DNA of 8,717 nucleotides. It comes from an uncultured Eubacteriales bacterium (lineage in GTDB: Bacteria; Bacillota; Clostridia; UBA1381). The position numbers and the translations under genes are program-made. This document shows positions 1-6,252 of this stretch, piece after piece (the first letter of the stretch is position 1; each line of letters begins with the position of its first letter). A model generated the notes under the pieces. That model did not search any database, was not told the DNA's origin, and saw only the letters and a list, made by a program, of their open reading frames with translations. The stretch covers positions 1 through 8,717 of the forward strand of contig USPO01000050.1 in NCBI GenBank assembly GCA_900556575.1, in the 5' to 3' direction.

Positions 1-36
1 CCCCTTAAATGAATCTATTGCTGTCACTATTTTCAT
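1..36 (-). CDS. Glycerate kinase, N-terminal 12 residues only (gene leaves the window)
   Basis: Read on the minus strand from an ATG at 36-34, the first 12 codons give MKIVTAIDSFKG. The DSFKG stretch right after a short hydrophobic first strand is the hallmark N-terminus of the glycerate kinase family (GlxK/GarK), which phosphorylates D-glycerate to a phosphoglycerate in the cytoplasm and feeds glycolysis. A GAAGGGAA ribosome binding site at 52-45 lies about 10 nt upstream. An in-frame ATG at 45-43 is too close to that site to be the start. A good promoter sits just upstream at 72-100. The gene is divergent from the TetR/ABC operon. Only 12 residues are visible, so the assignment rests on one motif plus a proper start, RBS and promoter. 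Confidence 0.72.
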   Translation of the reverse strand, partial: MKIVTAIDSFKG

Positions 37-71
37 TATATTCATTCCCTTCATTTCTATTTATTAATATT

Positions 72-100
72 ATTATAACAGATATTGAATCACTTTTCAA
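72..100 (-). promoter_or_regulatory. Sigma-A-type promoter of the glycerate kinase gene
   Basis: On the minus strand a -35 box TTGAAA (100-95) and a perfect -10 box TATAAT (77-72) are separated by exactly 17 bp. Transcription would start near 65, giving a leader of about 30 nt that carries the GAAGGGAA ribosome binding site. The surroundings are very AT-rich, so chance matches are possible, but spacing and position fit the gene well. Confidence 0.6.
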
Positions 101-186
101 TGCATCATACATTTTATTTAATTTTTTTCATCCATATCAAGCATTTATTGATTTTTTTGATAGAATGGTGTATAATTATACTGCTG

Positions 187-228
187 AATACGTTTTTTAA
201 CAATACAAATATTGTATAAAAACGTATT
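187..228. repeat. Long imperfect inverted repeat in the divergent spacer
   Basis: Arms AATACGTTTTT (187-197) and AAAAACGTATT (218-228) pair over 11 bp. After a 2x2 mismatch the inner arms ACAATA (200-205) and TATTGT (210-215) pair over 6 bp around the loop CAAA. The element lies between the two divergent promoters, 24 bp upstream of the -35 box of the TetR operon. Neither strand has a U-rich run straight after the stem, so it does not look like a normal intrinsic terminator. A protein-binding site or the trace of a lost transcript are both possible. A promoter-like TTGATT (148-153), 17 bp, TATAAT (171-176) precedes it on the plus strand. Confidence 0.6.
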
Positions 229-251
229 AATTAAAATATTAATTTATATTA

Positions 252-280
252 TTGACAAACTATAAAATTTATGATATACT
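252..280 (+). promoter_or_regulatory. Promoter of the TetR-ABC operon
   Basis: Consensus -35 TTGACA (252-257) and near-consensus -10 TATACT (275-280) are 17 bp apart. The expected start point, about 287, falls inside the palindrome that begins one base after the -10 box, so a bound repressor would block polymerase directly. The repressor gene starts 35 nt further on, behind GGAGG at 312-316. Confidence 0.85.
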
Positions 281-308
281 TATAACAGTGTTATATAACA
301 CTGTTATA
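281..308. promoter_or_regulatory. TetR-type double operator (perfect 28-bp palindrome)
   Basis: Positions 281-308 are a perfect 28-bp palindrome. It can also be read as two 15-bp palindromes, TATAACAGTGTTATA (281-295) and TATAACACTGTTATA (294-308), sharing 2 bp with centres 13 bp apart. Each is the size of a typical TetR-family operator. It abuts the -10 box and covers the predicted transcription start, just upstream of a TetR gene, which points to autoregulation. That this particular TetR is the ligand is inferred from position. Confidence 0.82.
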
Positions 309-321
309 TACGGAGGTAGCT

Positions 322-939
322 ATGGAGGCAAACGCAAATAACACTTTAGAAAACATAATCAATGCTGCAAAGTCCGAATTTCTTGAAAAGGGCTATCGCG
401 GTGCATCGCTCAGAAATATAGTAAAATCCGCCAAAGTAACAACCGGTGCGTTTTACGGATATTTCAAAAGTAAGGAAGAACTTTTTGATGCACTTGTCTG
501 TAAGCAGGCAGATTTTATGATGACCCGCTATTTAAAGGCACATCAAGACTTTATCGAACTTTCACCGGAAGAACAGAAAGACAATATGGCTGTAATATCC
601 GGTCAGTGCATGGATGAAATGCTTGATTATATGTACACCTTTCCGACAGAAATTAAACTCTTGCTTACCTGCTCCGAGGGTACAAAATACGAAAATTTTA
701 TCCATGATTTAGCTGAAGTGGAAATTGAGGCAACACATAGATTTAACAATGTACTGCACAGCATAGGTGTTCCGTCAAGGCTTGTAAATCCGCAGCTTGA
801 ACATATGCTGGTAAGCGGAATGTTTGCTGCTTATTTTGAGATGATACTTCATGATATTCCTATCGAACAGGCTCATGAATACCTAAAGGATTTGCGAAGC
901 TTTTACACCGCCGGGTGGCAGAAATTAATGGGCTTTTGA
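322..939 (+). CDS. TetR/AcrR-family transcriptional repressor
   Basis: A 205-residue cytoplasmic DNA-binding protein. The N-terminal TetR domain spans about residues 9-55: helix 1 around IINAAKSEFLEKGY, then the helix-turn-helix SLRNIVKSAKVTTGAFYGYF (29-48) followed by KSKEELF. The Y45-x-Y47-F48 recognition-helix end is typical of the family. The rest, about 60-205, is the variable all-helical ligand-binding and dimer domain, so the inducer cannot be read from sequence. The start ATG has GGAGG (312-316) 5 nt upstream. The length fits the family. It is the first gene of an operon with two ABC transporter genes, the usual arrangement for a repressor that senses the transported compound or a related one. 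The double palindrome over its own promoter suggests that it represses itself and the transporter together. Confidence 0.93.
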   Translation: MEANANNTLENIINAAKSEFLEKGYRGASLRNIVKSAKVTTGAFYGYFKSKEELFDALVCKQADFMMTRYLKAHQDFIELSPEEQKDNMAVISGQCMDEMLDYMYTFPTEIKLLLTCSEGTKYENFIHDLAEVEIEATHRFNNVLHSIGVPSRLVNPQLEHMLVSGMFAAYFEMILHDIPIEQAHEYLKDLRSFYTAGWQKLMGF

Positions 940-944
940 TTTTT

Positions 945-984
945 ATAATTTGTTAAGGTGAGTAATCTCACCTTAACAAATTAT
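945..984 (+). terminator. Perfect 18-bp hairpin between the repressor and transporter genes (possible attenuator)
   Basis: ATAATTTGTTAAGGTGAG (945-962) and its exact reverse complement (967-984) flank a 4-nt loop TAAT. It starts 5 nt after the TetR stop codon. There is no immediate U-tract; the nearest T run is at 994-998, 9 nt below the stem. It may be a partial terminator, an RNA-stability or processing element that sets the ratio of repressor to transporter, or a DNA operator. I found no separate promoter between it and the first ABC gene. Confidence 0.5.
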
Positions 985-1028
985 GAAGGTATATTTTTGC
1001 CTCACAGTTAGTTCCAAATAATTTTTGT

Positions 1029-1036
1029 AAGGAGGT
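1029..1036 (+). promoter_or_regulatory. Ribosome binding site that fixes a TTG start
   Basis: AAGGAGGT at 1029-1036 is a full Shine-Dalgarno match, 7 nt before the TTG at 1044. The next in-frame ATG (1074, residue 11) has no comparable site, so the TTG is the better start for the first ABC subunit. Confidence 0.8.
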
Positions 1037-1043
1037 CTTAACC

Positions 1044-2825
1044 TTGAAAAAGGAAAGTGATTTATCACGACTTATGCACTATGCCGGAAATCACAAATAT
1101 CTTACATACGCATCATGGATATTATCGGTCATAAGTGCATTCACGGCTCTTGTTCCATTTATTTATATATGGAAGATTATAAGAGATGTATTAAATTATG
1201 CCCCAAATTTTTCAGAGGCACAAAACATAACCGCCTATGGCATATATGCCGTTGTTTTTTCTGTTATTTCTGTATTGGTTTACATTGCCGGACTTATGTG
1301 TTCGCATATTGCAGCTTTTAGAGTTGCGGCAAACATGAGAAAGGAATGTATGAAAAATATTGCGTCTATGCCGATAGGCACAGCGGAAAGCTTCGGCAGC
1401 GGAAAATTGAGAAAAATCGTACTCGATTCAACCGCAGCAACAGAAACATACCTTGCTCACAGATTACCGGATAAGGCAAAAGCAGTCGCAACTCCTATAG
1501 GACTGCTGGCACTGCTGATATTCTTCGACTGGCGGTTAGGCTTGCTCAGTCTTATTCCCGTTGCTCTTGCCTTTATAATTATGAACAAAATGACCGGCAA
1601 AAGAATGGAAAGTAAGATGAAGGAATATCAGGATGCCCTTACCGATATGTCCAATGAAGCAGTTGAATATATCCGCGGTATCCCTGTTGTGAAAACATTT
1701 GGTCAGACTGTGTTTTCATTCAAGCGTTTCAAAGACTCGATTGAAAGATACAAAAAATGGGTCATAGAGTATACAAAAGCTCTCCGTATGCCCATGATGT
1801 GCTATACAACCGCCATAAACTCGGTATTTGCATTTCTCATTGCGGGAGGAATATTGCTATCCGTTCACGGAATTACAACGCAGTTAATTTTAAACCTTCT
1901 GTTTTATGTAATTATCACTCCCGTAATATCCACGACCCTTACAAAAATGATGTTTATGAGCGAGGATACACTTATCGTAAAGGATGCAATTCAGCGTTTT
2001 GACAGCATTTCATGCAATAATCCATCAGCCGCAAAAGAAAGTCCCGACATAAAAGATAATTCTATTGTATTGAAAAACGTATGCTACAGCTATGACGGAA
2101 ATAAAGATGCCGTTCACAATGTATCTCTTTCAATAAAGCCGGGTGAAACAGCTGCATTTGTCGGACCGTCCGGCGGGGGCAAATCAACACTTGCCGGAAT
2201 TATTTCAGGCTTTTATCCTCCGCAGAGCGGCTCTGTCTTAATCGGAGGTACCGATGAAAAAAACATAAATAACGGTGATTTAATGAACATGATTTCATTT
2301 GTATTCCAAAACAGCAAACTTATAAAGGCATCGATTCTCGATAATGTACGCATGGCAAAGCCCGATGCAAGCAGAAACGAAGTAATTGCCGCATTAAAAA
2401 CAGCACAATGCGAGGATATTATAGAAAAACTCCCTAACGGTATAGATACTGTAATAGGAACAAAGGGAGTATACCTTTCGGGAGGAGAACAGCAAAGAAT
2501 CGCAATTGCGCGTGCCGTATTAAAGAATTCACCTATATTAATACTTGACGAGGCAACCGCATTTGCGGATCCCGATAATGAAGCATTGGTACAGAAGGCA
2601 TTTGAAAACATGACTGACGGCAAAACAGTTATAATGATTGCCCACAGGCTCACCACCGTAAAGAATACCGACAAGATTTATCTGATGAAGGATGGGGCAA
2701 TTAAAGAGAGCGGTACACATGACGAGCTTATAGCCGCCGGCGGACTGTATAACAAGATGTGGAACGAATATCAAACCTCGGTTTCATGGAAGGTTAATTC
2801 TAATGAAGGGAGTAAGCTGCAATGA
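1044..2825 (+). CDS. ABC transporter half-unit, fused permease and ATPase (subunit 1 of a heterodimer)
   Basis: A 593-residue membrane protein of the type IV (exporter-fold) ABC family. Hydrophobic segments lie near residues 19-43, 64-90, 150-183 (two) and 255-300 (two), giving the usual six helices. The nucleotide-binding domain follows from about 340: Walker A GPSGGGKST (374-382), Q-loop Q422, signature LSGGEQQ (478-484), Walker B ILILDE with catalytic E503, and H-loop H534. The D-loop region reads AFADPD instead of the common SALD type. I associate DEATAFADP with the YbtPQ/IrtAB-like branch (exporter-fold proteins that import siderophores), from memory. It starts with TTG behind a strong RBS. 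The stop overlaps the start of the partner gene by 4 nt (ATGA), so the two are translationally coupled and probably form one heterodimer. Multidrug or peptide export remains possible; the substrate is unknown. Confidence 0.92.
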   Translation: MKKESDLSRLMHYAGNHKYLTYASWILSVISAFTALVPFIYIWKIIRDVLNYAPNFSEAQNITAYGIYAVVFSVISVLVYIAGLMCSHIAAFRVAANMRKECMKNIASMPIGTAESFGSGKLRKIVLDSTAATETYLAHRLPDKAKAVATPIGLLALLIFFDWRLGLLSLIPVALAFIIMNKMTGKRMESKMKEYQDALTDMSNEAVEYIRGIPVVKTFGQTVFSFKRFKDSIERYKKWVIEYTKALRMPMMCYTTAINSVFAFLIAGGILLSVHGITTQLILNLLFYVIITPVISTTLTKMMFMSEDTLIVKDAIQRFDSISCNNPSAAKESPDIKDNSIVLKNVCYSYDGNKDAVHNVSLSIKPGETAAFVGPSGGGKSTLAGIISGFYPPQSGSVLIGGTDEKNINNGDLMNMISFVFQNSKLIKASILDNVRMAKPDASRNEVIAALKTAQCEDIIEKLPNGIDTVIGTKGVYLSGGEQQRIAIARAVLKNSPILILDEATAFADPDNEALVQKAFENMTDGKTVIMIAHRLTTVKNTDKIYLMKDGAIKESGTHDELIAAGGLYNKMWNEYQTSVSWKVNSNEGSKLQ

Positions 2826-4552
2826 TTAAGAAGTTACAAAAACGCTTTGCACTTTCGGAGCAGGGTGCAAAGGACCTTATAAAGGGCTGTCTTGCGTGTG
2901 CGATGCAAAATATATCATTAATGATACCTATCGGTCTTTTATATATGTTTGTATGCAATATGCTTGACGGCAGTATAAGCGGCAAAAGCATAATATATAT
3001 AATAGGATGTGTTTTATGCCTTGCATTTACATTTATCGCAACGTGGTTTCAATATAACGGTACATTCCTTGCTACCTATGTTGAAAGCGGTGTAAGACGA
3101 ATTTCATTGGCTGAAAAGCTGAGAAAAATACCTTTATCATTTTTTGGTAAAAAGGACCTTGCGGATTTATCAAGCTCTATAATGAATGACTGTGCCTCAT
3201 TGGAAACCGTATTTTCTCATTTTATACCGGAGCTTGCCGGCTCTATAATCTCAACGATTCTTATTGCGATAGGTCTTTTTGTCATCGATTGGAGAATGGC
3301 ATTATCCGAAATTTGGGTACTTCCGATTGCTTTTGCAATAGTGGGCTTTTCTTCAAAAATACAAAAACATTTCAGCAAGAAAAAGATGTCCGCCGCAATT
3401 GACCTTGAAAACGGAGTTCAGGAGTGTATTGAAACTTTAAAAGATTTAAGGTCCAACAATGCCGAATCCGACTATCTTGACAGGCTGAATGTAAAAATAA
3501 ATTCTCTTGAAAAGCGTCAGATAGCTTCCGAATTCGGAACTGCCGCATTCGTTGTAAGCGCCGGATTAATATTAAAGCTTGGAATCGCCTCTACGGCACT
3601 TGTCGGCTCAATTTTCCTTGTACAGGGTACATTATCGGTTCCCGTTTTCTTTATGTTCCTGCTTGCGGCATCGAGAATTTATGAACCGCTTGACGGAGCA
3701 CTGCAAAACCTTGCGGCTATAATTTCAACCCGCACAAATATTGACAGAATGAACGAGATACTTGACCACCCTGTTCAATCCGGAAAAGACAGTATAAATT
3801 GCAGCGGATATGATATTGAATTTGACCATGTAGGATTCGCTTATAACAACGATGAAACAATATTGAAGGATGTGAGCTTTTGTGCAAAGCAAGGCGAGGT
3901 TACGGCTCTTGTAGGTCCTTCCGGTGGCGGAAAAACAACGGTTTCACGTCTTGCCGCTCGTTTTTGGGATTTAAACAAAGGTAAAATTACTGTCGGCGGT
4001 GAAGATATTTCAAAAATTGACCCCGAAACACTTCTTTCATTGTATTCAATAGTGTTCCAGGATGTCACATTATTTAATAACACAATAATGGAAAACATAC
4101 GAATCGGTAAAAAGAATGCCTCGGACGAAGAAGTTCTTGCCGCCGCAAAGCTTGCAAATTGTGATGAATTTGCCGACAAGCTTCCGGACGGATACAACAG
4201 CATGATCGGTGAAAACGGCTGTACTCTTTCGGGAGGTGAGCGTCAGAGAATTTCTATCGCAAGAGCATTCCTTAAGGACTCACCTATCATATTGCTTGAC
4301 GAGGCAACCGCCTCGCTCGATACAGAAAACGAAACGCTGATACAATCTGCACTTTCAAGACTTATCGAAAATAAAACAGTTATGGTTATTGCTCACAGAA
4401 TGAGAACGGTAAGCGGTGCGGATAAAATAGTTGTTCTCTCAGACGGCATTGTAAAAGAACAGGGAACTCCGCAGGAGCTTTTGAAGAAGGGCGGTACATA
4501 TGCACATATGTCTAAACTTCAGGAACAGAGCAGCAGCTGGACAATTGTATAA
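2822..4552 (+). CDS. ABC transporter half-unit, fused permease and ATPase (subunit 2 of a heterodimer)
   Basis: A 576-residue partner of the preceding protein with the same architecture. A six-helix membrane domain occupies about residues 25-310, with hydrophobic stretches near 31-50, 56-77, 135-180 and 235-285. The ATPase domain contains Walker A GPSGGGKTT (365-373), Q413, signature LSGGERQ (469-475), Walker B IILLDE with catalytic E494, D-loop ASLD (497-500) and H525. All catalytic residues are present, so neither half of the pair has the degenerate site seen in many heterodimeric exporters. The ATG at 2822 overlaps the upstream stop and has GAAGGGAG (2805-2812) 9 nt before it. It is the last gene of the TetR-controlled operon and is followed by a terminator at 4561-4584. 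It should work in the cytoplasmic membrane using ATP; substrate and direction cannot be read from sequence. Confidence 0.92.
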   Translation: MIKKLQKRFALSEQGAKDLIKGCLACAMQNISLMIPIGLLYMFVCNMLDGSISGKSIIYIIGCVLCLAFTFIATWFQYNGTFLATYVESGVRRISLAEKLRKIPLSFFGKKDLADLSSSIMNDCASLETVFSHFIPELAGSIISTILIAIGLFVIDWRMALSEIWVLPIAFAIVGFSSKIQKHFSKKKMSAAIDLENGVQECIETLKDLRSNNAESDYLDRLNVKINSLEKRQIASEFGTAAFVVSAGLILKLGIASTALVGSIFLVQGTLSVPVFFMFLLAASRIYEPLDGALQNLAAIISTRTNIDRMNEILDHPVQSGKDSINCSGYDIEFDHVGFAYNNDETILKDVSFCAKQGEVTALVGPSGGGKTTVSRLAARFWDLNKGKITVGGEDISKIDPETLLSLYSIVFQDVTLFNNTIMENIRIGKKNASDEEVLAAAKLANCDEFADKLPDGYNSMIGENGCTLSGGERQRISIARAFLKDSPIILLDEATASLDTENETLIQSALSRLIENKTVMVIAHRMRTVSGADKIVVLSDGIVKEQGTPQELLKKGGTYAHMSKLQEQSSSWTIV

Positions 4553-4560
4553 ATGTTTAC

Positions 4561-4595
4561 AGGGATCTCTTATTAGAGGTCCCTTATTCTGTATT
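4561..4595 (+). terminator. Intrinsic terminator of the TetR-ABC operon
   Basis: AGGGATCTCT (4561-4570) pairs with AGAGGTCCCT (4575-4584) over 10 bp, with one G-U pair and a TATT loop. The following tail, TATTCTGTATT, is U-rich but interrupted. It begins 8 nt after the stop codon of the second ABC gene. Confidence 0.72.
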
Positions 4596-4623
4596 ATTAT
4601 TTTATCAATTTTTCTTACATCAC

Positions 4624-4652
4624 TTGACACATACAAATTTTCATATTATAAT
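4624..4652 (+). promoter_or_regulatory. Full-consensus promoter of the HD-domain gene
   Basis: TTGACA (4624-4629), a 17-bp spacer and TATAAT (4647-4652) match the sigma-A consensus at all twelve bases. The predicted start is near 4659, giving a leader of about 30 nt that holds GAAGGGAG (4671-4678), 9 nt before the ATG. No palindrome or operator is evident over it, so constitutive expression is likely. Confidence 0.88.
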
Positions 4653-4687
4653 TAAAGATATATTTACAAAGAAGGGAGCTGCAAAGC

Positions 4688-5944
4688 ATGAATATACCGG
4701 CTGATATTTCAAAAGCACTTAATACCATATCGGACAGCAACACATATATTTACGGAAAAGCTGTACGTGAAATTCTTATGCATAACAGTCCAAAGCGCTG
4801 CCGCTTCGTAACTCCTCTTCCGATCTCACTTATTAAGCGTATGTTTCCCGGTTCAAATATACGCGGAAAATACCGCTCTAACGTTCACGGCTGTGAATTT
4901 GTATTTATATCTACTTTAAGTGACATAAGTGACATATGTTCTGTACAGGACTTCACGGTAAATTCTGCCGCTTATTCTGATATAACAGGTCTCTATGATA
5001 AATATGGTGCTGAAAATGATATAAGAGAGAAAAAAATTCGATTTTTAAATAATGACGACAGCTGTATATATGAAAATCCATTGATTATGTTAAAGGCTGT
5101 TCGTATGTGTGCAGAACTTGAATTTACACTTGATACTCTAACAGAAAATATTATCCGCAGGAATGCCGCAAGGATATTGGGCGAACATCCGCATAAAGTT
5201 GCCGGAGAGCTTGACAGAATACTTATGACACAACACCCTGAATACATAAAAATGCTGCATGAGCTTGGTATATTAAAATACGTAATTCCACAGCTTGAAC
5301 GCTGTTTCGGTGAACCGCAGAAAAATAAGTATCATATATATGATGTCGGAGACCATATTATCCACGCTGTGATGAATACTCCGCGTGATTATACACTAAG
5401 ATGGGCGGCTCTTCTTCATGATGTGGGAAAACCATGCTGTTCAAGTACAGATAATAACGGAATTATCCACTTTTATGGTCACCATCATGAAAGCCGTTTA
5501 ATTGCCGATGACATACTGCACCGTTTCGGAATGGATAAGGATTTAATGCATGAAATTCTCATTCTCATAGAAAATCATGATGTACGTGTCGACCCAACTC
5601 CCACAGCTGTTAAAAAGATGATGTGCAGAACCGGCGGAGAGCTTTTTGAAAAGCTTATGACCTTGCAAATGGCAGACAACATGGCAAAAAAACCGAAATA
5701 TTTTCCTGAGAAGTACCGCCGTATTAATACCGCTGTTAAAATTTCCAAAACAATTCTTGAAAACAAAGAACCATACTGCTACTCACAGCTAATGGTAAAC
5801 AGCCGTGATTTACAAAAATACGGTATACGCACCGGACGTGAAACAAATGAAATAATGCGTACTCTGATGGATGACGTTATAAACAACCCCTCTCTTAATA
5901 CAAGAGAATATCTGCTCAAGCGTGCAAAACAGTTAAAAAAGTAA
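4688..5944 (+). CDS. HD-domain protein of the CCA-adding-enzyme family with a degenerate nucleotidyltransferase half
   Basis: A 418-residue soluble protein. The C-terminal HD part matches HD-type bacterial tRNA nucleotidyltransferases: YDVGDHIIH (218-226), LRWAALLHDVGKP (237-249) with H244/D245, then FYGHHHES (262-269) and IENHD (294-298). These are the likely metal ligands of a phosphohydrolase. The N-terminal part keeps the outline of the polymerase fold but not its key residues. GGxVRD is GKAVRE (23-28), and the DxD expected shortly after is absent around residues 35-44. RRDFT-N reads VQDFTVN (86-92), and the nucleotide-templating EDxxR reads ENPLI (129-133). The region between about 60 and 86 is shorter than usual and lacks the E-TT-R type strand. 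CCA addition is therefore unlikely; a hydrolase or RNA-binding role is inferred. It is monocistronic, between its own consensus promoter and a terminator at 5954-5983. Confidence 0.83.
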   Translation: MNIPADISKALNTISDSNTYIYGKAVREILMHNSPKRCRFVTPLPISLIKRMFPGSNIRGKYRSNVHGCEFVFISTLSDISDICSVQDFTVNSAAYSDITGLYDKYGAENDIREKKIRFLNNDDSCIYENPLIMLKAVRMCAELEFTLDTLTENIIRRNAARILGEHPHKVAGELDRILMTQHPEYIKMLHELGILKYVIPQLERCFGEPQKNKYHIYDVGDHIIHAVMNTPRDYTLRWAALLHDVGKPCCSSTDNNGIIHFYGHHHESRLIADDILHRFGMDKDLMHEILILIENHDVRVDPTPTAVKKMMCRTGGELFEKLMTLQMADNMAKKPKYFPEKYRRINTAVKISKTILENKEPYCYSQLMVNSRDLQKYGIRTGRETNEIMRTLMDDVINNPSLNTREYLLKRAKQLKK

Positions 5945-5953
5945 TATATTTAT

Positions 5954-5990
5954 GGCTATTATGAAATCTTTTTCATAATAGCCTATTTTA
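5954..5990 (+). terminator. Intrinsic terminator of the HD-domain gene
   Basis: GGCTATTATGAAA (5954-5966) and TTTCATAATAGCC (5971-5983) form a perfect 13-bp stem with loop TCTT, followed by TATTTTA. It begins 9 nt after the stop codon and faces the terminator of the convergent ribosomal operon. Confidence 0.82.
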
Positions 5991-5995
5991 AATCT

Positions 5996-6027
5996 AAAAA
6001 GTCCCTGAAGAATTACTCTCCAGGGAC
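5996..6027 (-). terminator. Intrinsic terminator of the rplJ-rplL-yceD-rpmF operon
   Basis: Read on the minus strand, GTCCCTGGAGAG (6027-6016) pairs with the arm ending CAGGGAC (6001). This gives a stem of about 12 bp with two G-U pairs and a 3-nt loop, followed by TTTTT (6000-5996). It lies 17 nt after the rpmF stop codon. Confidence 0.85.
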
Positions 6028-6044
6028 TGTATATTCAAGCCGAA

Positions 6045-6224
6045 TTAATCCTCAACCTTGATAATTTCCTTGCCGTTGTAATAACCGCAGGCTTTACAAA
6101 CTTTATGAGGCATCTTGAACTCGTGACACTGTGGGCACTCTACCATATTCGGTGCAGTAAGCTTCCAGTTAGCACGTCTACTGTTTCTTCTGGCTTTCGA
6201 TACTTTATTCTTAGGTACTGCCAT
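6045..6224 (-). CDS. rpmF: Large-subunit ribosomal protein L32
   Basis: The 59-residue product begins MAVPKNKVSKARRNSRRANW, the classic basic L32 N-terminus, and ends KEIIKVED. Four cysteines, C30-x2-C33 and C43-x2-C46, make the zinc ribbon of the C+ form of L32, so this version should bind zinc. GGAGGTG (6237-6231) is 6 nt before the ATG. It is the last gene of the operon, 28 nt after yceD and just ahead of the terminator. The yceD-rpmF pair is conserved across many bacteria, but the plsX and fatty-acid genes that often follow are not present on this strand. No C-minus paralogue is visible in the window. Confidence 0.97.
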   Translation of the reverse strand: MAVPKNKVSKARRNSRRANWKLTAPNMVECPQCHEFKMPHKVCKACGYYNGKEIIKVED

Positions 6225-6252
6225 TTGTTACACCTCCATAAAATCACTCTAA

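Noticed and set aside
148..176. Plus-strand promoter-like TTGATT-17-TATAAT
   Set aside because: Not listed as a promoter: no gene follows before the much better promoter at 252-280, and such matches are common in DNA this AT-rich. Mentioned only in connection with the inverted repeat.
9..200. Open frame of 63 codons on the plus strand, hydrophobic, in the left spacer
   Set aside because: No ribosome binding site before it, composition simply follows AT-rich DNA, and it overlaps the antisense start and promoter of the glycerate kinase gene and the inverted repeat.
2213..2674. Antisense open frame of 153 codons inside the first ABC gene
   Set aside because: It mirrors the coding strand of a well-supported ATPase domain, has no recognisable protein features and no RBS.
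3841..4203. Antisense open frame of 120 codons inside the second ABC gene
   Set aside because: Shadow of the ATPase domain in another frame, without start signals.
4688..5944. Annotation as a working tRNA CCA-pyrophosphorylase (cca)
   Set aside because: The general family match is good, but DxD, RRD and EDxxR are not present, so the enzyme name would claim more than the sequence shows.
5954..6027. Two neighbouring hairpins between convergent genes, considered as an insertion element or attachment site
   Set aside because: Each is a normal terminator for the gene on its own side, with a U-rich tail in the right direction.
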